Program-made: the position numbers and the translations under genes
Notes under the pieces: generated by a model
What the model was told of the DNA's origin: nothing
The model's input: the letters and a program-made list of their open reading frames with translations, nothing else
The model's database searches: none
Assembly (NCBI GenBank): GCA_003242645.1
Contig: QGVC01000237.1
Location: 1-5,534 of the forward strand
DNA length: 5,534 nucleotides
Origin: Pseudomonadota bacterium
GTDB taxonomy: Bacteria; Pseudomonadota; Alphaproteobacteria; Rhizobiales; Hyphomicrobiaceae
Direction of reading: 5' to 3'
Shown here: in pieces, positions 1 to 5,313 of the stretch
How the letters are laid out: the number at the start of each line of letters is the position of its first letter
Position numbering within the stretch: position 1 is the stretch's first letter

Positions 1-2
1 AA

Positions 3-1295
3 CTGGGGCTGTTTATCTTCGTTATTCTGCTGGGTTTCCCAATTGCCTTCACGCTCATCGCAATGGCCATTTTCTTCGGCTATTTCGCGATGGGCACCCG
101 CATATTCGACCTGCTCGTCACGAATACGGCCGATGTTATGCAGAATGACGTTCTAACGGCCGTCCCACTGTTTCTTTTCATGGGGTACGTGATCGAGCGC
201 TCGAACATTCTCGATCGCTTGTTCTACTCCATACAAATGGCGGCGAAGAACATACCTGGATCGCTGGCGGTGGCGACGCTAATCACGTGCGCATTGTTTG
301 CAACCGCCACAGGGATTGTCGGCGCCGTCGTAACGCTGATGGGGCTGCTGGCTTTTCCAGCCATGCTGCGGGCAGGATACGATACCCGGCTGGCGGCTGG
401 GGTGGTCTGTGCCGGCGGCTGTCTTGGCATCATGATTCCGCCGAGCGTCTTGCTCATTCTCTATGGGGCCACGACAGCCACATCGGTCGTCAAGCTTTAT
501 GCGGCTGCATTTTTCCCAGGCTTCTTGCTCGCCGGGCTCTACGTGCTGTACGTCATGGCTCGCGCGATCATAAATCCGAAGTTGGCACCCAGACCGCCTG
601 AGCTAGAAAAGCCGATACCTCTTTTGCACGTCACTTGGGCGCTCCTAACGTCGTTCTTCCCGTTGTTCATTCTGATTATGGCAGTGCTCGGCGCCATTCT
701 GTTCGGGCTTGCCACACCGACGGAGGCCGCAGCGGTGGGGTGCGCTGGTGCGTTGCTGTTGGCCGCTTGCTATCGAGCACTCACATTCGAGCGGCTGAAA
801 GAGGCGACTTACCTGACGGCACGTACCTCCGCGATGGTGTGCTACCTGTTCATCGGGTCCTGGACCTTCTCCTCGGTCTTCTCCTACCTGGGTGGTCATG
901 AGGTGGTTGAGGCTTGGGTCAAGTCTCTGGAACTGTCGCCGACAATGTTCCTCATCCTTTCCCAGCTCATCATCTTCCTACTCGGGTGGCCGCTGGAATG
1001 GACGGAGATCATCATTATCTTCGTGCCGATCTTCTTGCCGCTCTTGAAGGCCTTCAACATCGACCCGATCATTTTCGGCATTCTGGTGGCGTTGAACATT
1101 CAGACATCGTTTAATACGCCGCCCATGGCGATGGCCGCGTACTATCTCAAGGGCATAGCGCCGCCGCACGTAAAGCTGACGGATATCTTCGCCGGCTCAT
1201 TGCCGTTCGTGTTCCTCGTTTTTATCTCGATGGCCATTGTCCACATCTTTCCGGAGATTGCACTCTGGCTGCCGCAGAAACTTTACGGGAACTGA
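3..1295 (+). CDS. TRAP transporter large permease (DctM family), 5'-truncated by window edge
   Basis: This is the large membrane subunit of a tripartite ATP-independent periplasmic (TRAP) transporter, the ion-coupled channel that takes a solute delivered by a periplasmic binding protein. The frame is open from base 3 and gives 430 visible residues. The first in-window ATG (63) is probably internal, because the codons before it read LGLFIFVILLGFPIAFTLIA, a typical DctM first helix, so only about ten residues should be missing. The protein is hydrophobic throughout, with about a dozen membrane segments. Family signatures are visible: the AVPLFLFMGYVIERSNI segment, the GCLGIMIPPSVLLILYGATT re-entrant region, TPTEAAAVGCAGALLLA, and the C-terminal QTSFNTPPMAMAAYYLKG block. 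That last block resembles the subgroup annotated as mannitol/chloroaromatic transporters, but the substrate cannot be read from the sequence. The binding protein and small permease are not in the window and should lie upstream. An amidase gene follows after 3 bases, which indicates co-transcription. Confidence 0.93.
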   Translation: MGLFIFVILLGFPIAFTLIAMAIFFGYFAMGTRIFDLLVTNTADVMQNDVLTAVPLFLFMGYVIERSNILDRLFYSIQMAAKNIPGSLAVATLITCALFATATGIVGAVVTLMGLLAFPAMLRAGYDTRLAAGVVCAGGCLGIMIPPSVLLILYGATTATSVVKLYAAAFFPGFLLAGLYVLYVMARAIINPKLAPRPPELEKPIPLLHVTWALLTSFFPLFILIMAVLGAILFGLATPTEAAAVGCAGALLLAACYRALTFERLKEATYLTARTSAMVCYLFIGSWTFSSVFSYLGGHEVVEAWVKSLELSPTMFLILSQLIIFLLGWPLEWTEIIIIFVPIFLPLLKAFNIDPIIFGILVALNIQTSFNTPPMAMAAYYLKGIAPPHVKLTDIFAGSLPFVFLVFISMAIVHIFPEIALWLPQKLYGN

Positions 1296-1298
1296 AGC

Positions 1299-2642
1299 AT
1301 GCCTGAGGCTTTGACCTCTCTCAGTGCAACTGAAGCGCACCGCGAGATTACTCGCGGTGCGCTTTCTTCCGAGGAGTACGTCACCGCGTGCCTGGACCGG
1401 ATCGAGGCGCTGGATGGCGATATTCGCGCCTTCGTTCACATCGACCGCGCACACGCCTTGAAACAGGCGCGTGAGCTTGACGAGTGGCGCCGTAACGGCC
1501 GGCCGACAGGACCCCTTCACGGTATTCCTGTGGCTATCAAGGATATTTTCGATACCTCCGATTACCCTACGGAGTGCGGCTCACCGCTCCTGGCCGGGCG
1601 CCGACCGCGGCAGGATTCGACAGTCGTCGCGAAACTGCGAGCCGCTGGCGCCGTCATAATCGGAAAAACCGTCACAACGGAATTCGCCTATTATCATCCC
1701 GGCCCGACACGCAATCCGCACAATCTCGAGCACACGCCCGGTGGCTCGTCGTCAGGCTCAGCAGCAGCGGTGGCCGCGGGCATGGTGCCGCTGGCGATCG
1801 GCTCGCAAACGAACGGCTCCGTAATCAGGCCGGCGTCTTTTTGCGGCGTTTTCGGCGCCAAACCCACGCACGGCTTCATTTCACGGGGCGGCGTTCTGGA
1901 GTTGTCCCGAACGCTCGATCATGTCGGTGTGTTTGCCCGCACGCTGGAGGACGTCGCTCTGCTGCTCGACGTACTCACGGGACACGATCCACTCGATCCC
2001 GACACGAAACCTGTCGCCAAGCCCAATTTCCGCGCAATTGCTGCGGAACCACCGCCCCTGCCGCCGAAATTCGCGCTGGTGAAAACACCGGTGTGGGAAA
2101 AGGCGGACGCTTCCACACGCGAGATTTTCGAGGAGCTCATTTCCAGCCTCGGCGACGATGGCGGAACTGTCGAGCTTCCCGAAATTTTTGCCGAGGCCTG
2201 GACCGCGCATCGCACCATCATGGCTGCCGACATGGCCCATCGGCTTTCGAAGCTTGTCGAGCGCGGCGGCCCGGACAAGTCCAGCCAGCAGCTTCGTGAT
2301 ATTCTCGATGAGGGCCGGCGGGTAACGGCGGTGGATTATCTCGCTGCGCACGACCTGGGGCCGCGCCTGCACGCCAGCCTCTCTCCCATTTTCGACTATT
2401 ACGACGCAATCATTACGCCAGCGAGCATAGGTAGCGCTCCGGCATCGCTTGAAACGACCGGCGATCCGGTGTTCTGCACGCTTTGGACATTGTTGGGCGT
2501 TCCGGCGTTGTCTTTGCCGGTATTGCAGGCTCCCGACGGCATGCCGCTTGGCTTGCAGCTCGTCGGCCCGCCAAACGATGACGCGCGCTTACTGCGTTCA
2601 GCACGCGTCTTGATAGAAAACCTCTCGAAATTGGAAAGCTGA
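1299..2642 (+). CDS. Amidase-signature family hydrolase
   Basis: This is a 447-residue enzyme of the amidase signature (AS) superfamily, which hydrolyses carboxamide bonds with a Ser-cisSer-Lys triad. The triad can be placed by spacing: Lys81 in PVAIKDIFDT, cis-Ser150 in the PGGSSSGSAAA loop, and nucleophile Ser174 in QTNGSVIRPAS. The two serines are 24 residues apart, as in characterised members. The core is followed by FCGVFGAKPTHG, also typical. The usual GxDTGGS motif reads GSQTNGS here, a variant I recall in other bacterial amidases, so it is not taken as inactivating. Length is within the family's 450-500 range. No signal peptide is seen, so the enzyme is likely cytoplasmic. The ATG lies 3 bases after the permease stop and the ribosome binding site is weak (CGGGA inside the permease end), which suggests translational coupling. 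Context implies that it cleaves an amide imported by the TRAP system. It is not GatA on context, since no gatB or gatC is adjacent. The specific substrate is unknown. Confidence 0.92.
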   Translation: MPEALTSLSATEAHREITRGALSSEEYVTACLDRIEALDGDIRAFVHIDRAHALKQARELDEWRRNGRPTGPLHGIPVAIKDIFDTSDYPTECGSPLLAGRRPRQDSTVVAKLRAAGAVIIGKTVTTEFAYYHPGPTRNPHNLEHTPGGSSSGSAAAVAAGMVPLAIGSQTNGSVIRPASFCGVFGAKPTHGFISRGGVLELSRTLDHVGVFARTLEDVALLLDVLTGHDPLDPDTKPVAKPNFRAIAAEPPPLPPKFALVKTPVWEKADASTREIFEELISSLGDDGGTVELPEIFAEAWTAHRTIMAADMAHRLSKLVERGGPDKSSQQLRDILDEGRRVTAVDYLAAHDLGPRLHASLSPIFDYYDAIITPASIGSAPASLETTGDPVFCTLWTLLGVPALSLPVLQAPDGMPLGLQLVGPPNDDARLLRSARVLIENLSKLES

Positions 2643-2662
2643 TCAGCCGCTGTTAGCCGGCG

Positions 2663-2851
2663 TCATTGCCCGTTGTTTCGCGAACGCCGGAACAGCGGGG
2701 CGAAAGCGTCCTGCCAAAACGCCACTGCCATTAGAACAAAGGCCAAGATCGACACGACCCACAGGGGCACCTCCCCGACCTTCCCTACGATCGCGACGAC
2801 GAAAGCAATCATCAGGGCCATGCCGATGATCGCGGAAATCGCATCTGCCAT
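2663..2851 (-). CDS. Small two-helix inner-membrane protein, function unknown
   Basis: This 62-residue protein has two hydrophobic segments, residues about 5-22 (ISAIIGMALMIAFVVAIV) and about 29-46 (PLWVVSILAFVLMAVAFW). They are joined by a short loop, KVGEV, and followed by a basic tail (FRRSRNNGQ) that should lie in the cytoplasm. It is supported as a real gene by a good ribosome binding site (GAGGAAGAG, about 5-12 bases before the ATG on the minus strand) and by its coherent membrane topology. It also resembles small conserved membrane proteins I recall from Rhizobiales, but I cannot assign a family name or function. It ends 20 bases from the amidase stop in a convergent arrangement with no clear terminator between them, and it diverges from the ABM-fold gene on the other side. 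Other frames through this stretch give Arg/Gly-rich peptides that look like shadows. Confidence 0.75.
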   Translation of the reverse strand: MADAISAIIGMALMIAFVVAIVGKVGEVPLWVVSILAFVLMAVAFWQDAFAPLFRRSRNNGQ

Positions 2852-2896
2852 TGTCTCTTCCTCGCCCCCGGGGCAATGATGTCACCAGCGCCTCGA

Positions 2897-2924
2897 ATGA
2901 TATTGCATCTCCTTGCCGAAGCAA
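2897..2924 (-). promoter_or_regulatory. Candidate sigma-70-type promoter for the small membrane protein
   Basis: Read on the minus strand, TTGCTT (2924-2919) is followed after 16 bases by TATCAT (2902-2897). TATCAT is a 5/6 match to the -10 consensus, while TTGCTT matches only 3/6 of TTGACA. Transcription would begin near 2890 and leave a leader of about 40 bases that includes the ribosome binding site. The location in a divergent intergenic region is right, but the -35 is weak and one such match could occur by chance. Confidence 0.3.
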
Positions 2925-2961
2925 AGCGCGAGGTGCGCAACGCCTGCCGGGAGGTTCGACA

Positions 2962-3315
2962 ATGATCGCGGTGATTTTCGAAGTGACGCCCGCCGAGGGG
3001 CGGAAGCAGGAATACCTCGACCTGGCCGCGGAACTCAGGCCCGAGCTTGAAAAGATAGATGGCTTCATCTCGGTCGAGCGGTTTCAGAGCCTCACCGATC
3101 CTGGGAAGCTCCTCTCGCTGTCGTTTTGGCGGGATGAGGAAGCCGTCGCCCGCTGGCGCAATCACCCGGGCCACCGCAGAACGCAGTCCCGTGGCCGCTC
3201 CGGCGTTTTCGCAGGATATCGGCTGCGGGTCGCGCACGTCTTGCGCGATTATGAGATGACGGACCGGCGCGAGCAGGCCCCCGAGGACAGCCGCGCTATT
3301 TTCGACAAAGGTTGA
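2962..3315 (+). CDS. Antibiotic biosynthesis monooxygenase (ABM)-fold protein
   Basis: This 117-residue cytoplasmic protein belongs to the ABM dimeric ferredoxin-like family. Members act as small cofactor-independent monooxygenases or, more often, have no defined substrate. The fold's core is visible: strand MIAVIFEVTPAEG (1-13), helix QEYLDLAAELRPELEKIDGF (16-35), strand ISVERFQSLTDPGKLLSLSFW (36-56), and helix DEEAVARWRNHPGHRRTQ (58-75) with the W...HPGHR pattern. A final strand, YRLRVAHVLRDYEM (84-97), completes it. The start at 2962 is chosen because GGGAGG (2949-2954) lies 7 bases upstream and the first strand begins at once. The same frame is open back to 2851, but that extension is Arg/Ser-rich and has no ribosome binding site. 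It stands alone as a transcription unit, divergent from the small membrane protein and convergent with the HECGH protein. The physiological reaction is not inferable. Confidence 0.87.
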   Translation: MIAVIFEVTPAEGRKQEYLDLAAELRPELEKIDGFISVERFQSLTDPGKLLSLSFWRDEEAVARWRNHPGHRRTQSRGRSGVFAGYRLRVAHVLRDYEMTDRREQAPEDSRAIFDKG

Positions 3316-3356
3316 TTGGAGGCAGTGCGTCCTGCCCGAAGCGCCGCTTGGACGGC

Positions 3357-3383
3357 TCGAGCCGCGCCCTGGGCGCGGCTCGA
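3357..3383. terminator. Perfect 13-bp inverted repeat, probable bidirectional terminator
   Basis: The arms TCGAGCCGCGCCC (3357-3369) and GGGCGCGGCTCGA (3371-3383) are exact complements around a single T. In RNA this forms an 11-bp or longer GC-rich stem with a CTG loop. It lies between the stop codons of two convergent genes (3315 plus, 3414 minus), where a shared terminator is expected. No T-run follows on either strand, so it is not a canonical intrinsic terminator. A dispersed extragenic palindrome is the alternative. Confidence 0.6.
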
Positions 3384-3413
3384 TGCTTAGGAACGCGGCG
3401 ATTGACTGGACCG

Positions 3414-4028
3414 CTAATTCCGAGCGGTGCGGTTCCTGCCACTCCCCACCAGTTTCGGGCCATTCAAGAGCGCTGGTGCGCTTGCGCCCGCCGCCCTTTC
3501 GATCTGGTTGGCTGGCTTTCTCTTCGGCGCAGGCGCCCTGGCCGCAATTGCCTCATTGAAGGTCCGCTCGAGATTTTGGCAGCGGGTTCGAGCCGAAGGA
3601 TGAGTCGGCGTGGCCGGCATATTGCCGAAGGACCTGCACACCTGCCTCAGGCCATTTCTGTCCAGCCAGCCTTCAGCGACGCCGCGCCTGACAGCCCAGC
3701 TGTCGGCCCTCAGCTCACTCCCCCCGACGCGGTGGTGGCCGCACTCGTGATAGAAGACGAAAAGACGAACCGTGTGCGGCATCCGATTGAGCAGCCGCGG
3801 ATTGATGATAAGGACGCCTGGCGCCGCAGCACCCTCGCTGGGCAGTCCCCCGTCGAGCACGCTCCGTGCCCCGCCGCAGCGGAGGGTGCGACCTCCCATC
3901 GAAAGACTTCCATCCCGCTGAACCTTGAAACCCCCGCTCGAAGCCGGCGCAGCCTGAGCGGCCGAAAGGAGGCTGAAAAAGGCTGCGAACGCGCTGGCAA
4001 GGCCGAGCAGCCGTACTGGATACTTCAC
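3414..4028 (-). CDS. Exported protein with HECGH putative zinc-metallopeptidase motif
   Basis: This protein has 204 residues from a GTG start at 4028. That start is chosen because GGGGGAG (4041-4035) lies 6 bases upstream and the peptide then begins with a signal sequence: MKYPVR, a hydrophobic stretch, and SAAQA before APASS, so cleavage is likely after residue 26. The frame stays open to a TTG at 4061, which would bury the signal. The central YHECGHHRVGG contains HExxH (His94, Glu95, His98). It is followed by ELRADSWAVRRG, where Glu105 or Asp109 could be the third zinc ligand, as in gluzincin-like ExxxD helices. The gap between HExxH and this helix is only six residues, shorter than I would expect. 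Four cysteines remain after processing (51, 96, 131, 150), so disulphides are possible. The last 40 residues are Pro/Ala/Arg-rich and probably disordered. I do not recognise a named family. Peptidase activity in the periplasm is an inference from the motif alone. Confidence 0.82.
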   Translation of the reverse strand: MKYPVRLLGLASAFAAFFSLLSAAQAAPASSGGFKVQRDGSLSMGGRTLRCGGARSVLDGGLPSEGAAAPGVLIINPRLLNRMPHTVRLFVFYHECGHHRVGGSELRADSWAVRRGVAEGWLDRNGLRQVCRSFGNMPATPTHPSARTRCQNLERTFNEAIAARAPAPKRKPANQIERAAGASAPALLNGPKLVGSGRNRTARN

Positions 4029-4148
4029 CGGACACTCCCCCGTGACGTGATTGCCACTCAACGTTAGCTAGAAATGTTGCATACACATTTGTGCCAGAAT
4101 TACGGCAGTCGCGCCATCGGGGCTCAATTTTCGGTTGCGGCAACGGTG

Positions 4149-4173
4149 GGAACGAGGCGGCGACCGGCGTGTT
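4149..4173 (+). promoter_or_regulatory. Candidate EcfG (general stress sigma) promoter
   Basis: GGAAC (4149-4153) is followed after 17 bases by GTT (4171-4173). This matches the alphaproteobacterial EcfG/RpoE2 promoter pattern, GGAAC then 16-17 bases then GTT. It points to the CBS-BON gene. Initiation would fall near 4180 and give a leader of about 70 bases. The -10 GTT shares its two T residues with the first half of the FNR/FixK palindrome. The match is exact at the conserved bases, but the motif is short. Confidence 0.5.
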
Positions 4174-4185
4174 GATGAGTATCAA
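4172..4185 (+). promoter_or_regulatory. FNR/FixK-type anaerobox (TTGAT-N4-ATCAA)
   Basis: TTGATGAGTATCAA is a perfect palindromic match to the binding consensus of FNR/FixK/Anr regulators, which activate genes under low oxygen. Its centre is at 4178.5. A class II activator site sits at -41.5, which would put +1 at 4220 and the -10 hexamer at 4208-4213. That hexamer reads GATCAT, 4/6 of the consensus and matching at the conserved second A and last T. The start codon follows at 4251. Spacing and orientation therefore fit activation of the CBS-BON gene. For the minus-strand gene the equivalent -10 position (4144-4149) is GC-rich and does not fit. Confidence 0.72.
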
Positions 4186-4207
4186 TGCCGATGCACAGAA
4201 CTCGGAC

Positions 4208-4213
4208 GATCAT
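4208..4213 (+). promoter_or_regulatory. -10 element of the putative anaerobox-dependent promoter
   Basis: GATCAT matches four of six bases of TATAAT and lies exactly where a class II FNR-type promoter places its -10 relative to the palindrome at 4172-4185. No recognisable -35 is present, which is usual for such activator-dependent promoters. The leader would be about 31 bases and contains the GGGAGG ribosome binding site (4240-4245). Confidence 0.45.
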
Positions 4214-4250
4214 TCGTCCGCGCAAAAACCCCAAGCTCTGGGAGGCTGCC

Positions 4251-4943
4251 ATGAAGGCTCGCGACATTATGAGCAAGAATGTGATCACCGTTCGTCGGGA
4301 GACATCGGTGCACGAAATTGCTCAGCTGATGACCGATAAGCGGATCAGCGGCGTTCCCGTGGTGGCAGAGGACGGCACTATCCTCGGAATGGTTAGCGAA
4401 AGCGACCTGCTCCGGCGGGCCGAGATTGGCACCGAGCCGCAACGCAAATGGTGGTTGAGCTTCTTCAGCGACCCTGACCTGCTGGCGCGCCAATACAGGA
4501 AAACACATGGCCTCAAGGCAGAGGATGTGATGTCCCGCCCCGTCGTCACCATCGACGAGGATGCGGATTTGAGCGAGATCGCCAACACCTTCGAAAAGCG
4601 GAGAGTGAAGCGGCTTCCGGTCGTGCGCGACGGCAAGCTGGTCGGCATCATCTCTCGCGCCGATATCGTGAAGGCCCTGAGTCAAAGCAAGCCGCAACCC
4701 GAGAAGCCGATAAAAAGCGACGCCGAGCTCGAGCAAGCGCTCTTGGCGAAGATCCGCGAGCAAGATTGGCTGGACGGCACTTTTCTCAACGTGGTCGTAC
4801 AGAATGGCGTCGTCGAGCTGAACGGCTTCGTTCCCTCCGCAGAGCAGCGCCGGGCTTTGCATGTTCTCGTCGAGGAGATGGATGGAGTCCAGAAGATCGA
4901 GGACAGGCTTGTGCTCGGGTCACCGAGTTTGCGAGGGGTCTAA
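4251..4943 (+). CDS. CBS-CBS-BON domain protein
   Basis: This 230-residue cytoplasmic protein has two tandem CBS domains, residues about 3-56 (MSKNVITV to GMVSESDLL) and 88-143 (VMSRPVVTIDEDADL to IISRADIVKAL). A BON domain follows at about 156-222 (SDAELEQALLAKI, NVVVQNGVVELNGFV, VQKIEDRLVLGS). A CBS pair usually binds adenine nucleotides such as AMP or ATP as an energy or ligand sensor. BON domains are associated with membrane or phospholipid contact and stress proteins, but here there is no signal peptide. A Trp/Phe-rich linker (QRKWWLSFFSDPDLLARQYRK, 64-84, in part) joins the CBS domains. The start at 4251 is set by GGGAGG (4240-4245) five bases upstream. An in-frame ATG at 4185 has no ribosome binding site and overlaps the anaerobox. 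The gene appears monocistronic. The upstream sites suggest induction by low oxygen and general stress. The ligand and partner are unknown. Confidence 0.93.
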   Translation: MKARDIMSKNVITVRRETSVHEIAQLMTDKRISGVPVVAEDGTILGMVSESDLLRRAEIGTEPQRKWWLSFFSDPDLLARQYRKTHGLKAEDVMSRPVVTIDEDADLSEIANTFEKRRVKRLPVVRDGKLVGIISRADIVKALSQSKPQPEKPIKSDAELEQALLAKIREQDWLDGTFLNVVVQNGVVELNGFVPSAEQRRALHVLVEEMDGVQKIEDRLVLGSPSLRGV

Positions 4944-5047
4944 GCCGAGGTGGCAGAGCGCGATTCGATAAGCTTGTAGACGTCCGCAACGCCTTTCGCG
5001 AGCGCTTCATCGCTTAAGAATTCGTTACGCAAATCGCTCGGCACCAT
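4940..5047 (-). CDS. Short ORF of 35 residues, possible 3' remnant of a lost gene
   Basis: On the minus strand, ATG at 5047 opens MVPSDLRNEFLSDEALAKGV and continues to a TAG at 4942-4940. The peptide is acidic and helix-forming, unlike the Arg/Gly-rich peptides from shadow frames here. The frame extends upstream without an ATG (TDRHHVSPLNYAA precedes) to an in-frame TAG. No ribosome binding site precedes the ATG. Its stop overlaps the CBS-BON stop on the other strand. I read it as either the C-terminal remnant of a gene or a small gene of unknown function. The amino-acid composition is the main support, and a chance ORF cannot be excluded. Confidence 0.28.
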   Translation of the reverse strand: MVPSDLRNEFLSDEALAKGVADVYKLIESRSATSA

Positions 5048-5214
5048 GGCGGCATAATTGAGAGGCGAAACGTGGTGCCGATCGGTCTATCTGAAGCCGA
5101 GTGTCAGTGACCTCGCAGGCCTTGCTGGCCAGGCCCCAGCTCCCAGCCCCTGAAAAAATCGAAATCGAAAAACTTGTCTCCTGCGTGACAGCGCGCACCG
5201 CTTAAGTCTGCCAA

Positions 5215-5240
5215 TCTTGCCTCATCGACGGACGGCAAGA
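5215..5240. repeat. Inverted repeat TCTTGCC-N12-GGCAAGA
   Basis: Seven-base perfect arms at 5215-5221 and 5234-5240 flank a 12-base loop. It lies about 75-100 bases before the His-rich protein start and could be a hairpin in the leader or an operator. It is not followed by T residues, so it is not a terminator. Confidence 0.4.
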
Positions 5241-5256
5241 GCCGCCGCCGTGAACC

Positions 5257-5279
5257 GGCCGAAAGAAATCAAATCGGCC
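5257..5279. repeat. Inverted repeat GGCCGA-N11-TCGGCC
   Basis: Six-base perfect arms at 5257-5262 and 5274-5279 surround an A-rich 11-base loop. It ends 23 bases before the ribosome binding site of the next gene. Together with the repeat at 5215-5240 it would give the leader two consecutive stem-loops. A regulatory role is speculative. Confidence 0.35.
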
Positions 5280-5313
5280 AATTGAGTCGAGGCAAAAGAT
5301 CTGGAGGACTGAG

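Larger units (their letters stand above)
4029..4250. other. Divergent intergenic regulatory region
   Basis: These 222 bases separate the minus-strand HECGH gene from the plus-strand CBS-BON gene. The plus-directed half holds the EcfG-type promoter match, the FNR/FixK palindrome, a -10 element and the ribosome binding site listed separately. I see no convincing promoter for the minus-strand gene. TAGCTA (4070-4065 on the minus strand) is -10-like but has no good -35. No coding sequence is supported here. Confidence 0.7.
5048..5313. other. Non-coding region upstream of the His-rich protein gene
   Basis: No ORF here looks coding. The stretch holds a clustered set of GGCC palindromes (about 5118-5133), then an A-rich tract with the repeated unit GAAATC (5152-5172) that could act as an upstream promoter element, then CTTGTC (5173-5178), a 5/6 match to the alphaproteobacterial -35 CTTGAC. 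No acceptable -10 lies at normal spacing, so the promoter is not called. Two inverted repeats listed separately occupy the last 100 bases. Confidence 0.5.

Noticed and set aside
1574..2299. Plus-strand frame of 241 codons inside the amidase gene
   Set aside because: It is an out-of-frame shadow, very Arg/His-rich, inside a gene with all catalytic residues in the correct frame.
2851..2961. N-terminal extension of the ABM-fold gene back to 2851
   Set aside because: It overlaps the start of the divergent small membrane gene and its leader, has an Arg/Ser-rich sequence, and lacks a ribosome binding site. The 2962 start has one.
2643..3237. Two long minus-strand frames (141 codons each) across the ABM gene and the small membrane gene
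   Set aside because: Both give low-complexity Arg/Gly-rich translations and are antisense or out of frame to better-supported genes.
3312..4067. Plus-strand open frame of 251 codons
   Set aside because: It lies antisense to the HECGH gene, has an Arg/Pro/Ser-rich composition without domain features, and has no convincing ribosome binding site. The minus strand carries a signal peptide and motif.
4074..4096. TGGCAC...GC on the minus strand resembling a sigma-54 promoter for the HECGH gene
   Set aside because: The GG to GC spacing is 13 bases rather than the required 10, so the match fails.
4185..4250. N-terminal extension of the CBS-BON gene from an upstream ATG
   Set aside because: It has no ribosome binding site, its ATG is inside the anaerobox, and the extension is basic and unlike CBS sequence. 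The 4251 start has GGGAGG at ideal spacing.
4182..4862. Minus-strand open frame of 226 codons opposite the CBS-BON gene
   Set aside because: It is antisense to a clearly recognised three-domain protein and shows no family features of its own.
5282..5295. TTGA-N6-GCAA, a degenerate FixK2-type box before the His-rich gene
   Set aside because: It lies only 18 bases before the start codon, so a class II start would fall inside the gene. The match is degenerate and probably chance.
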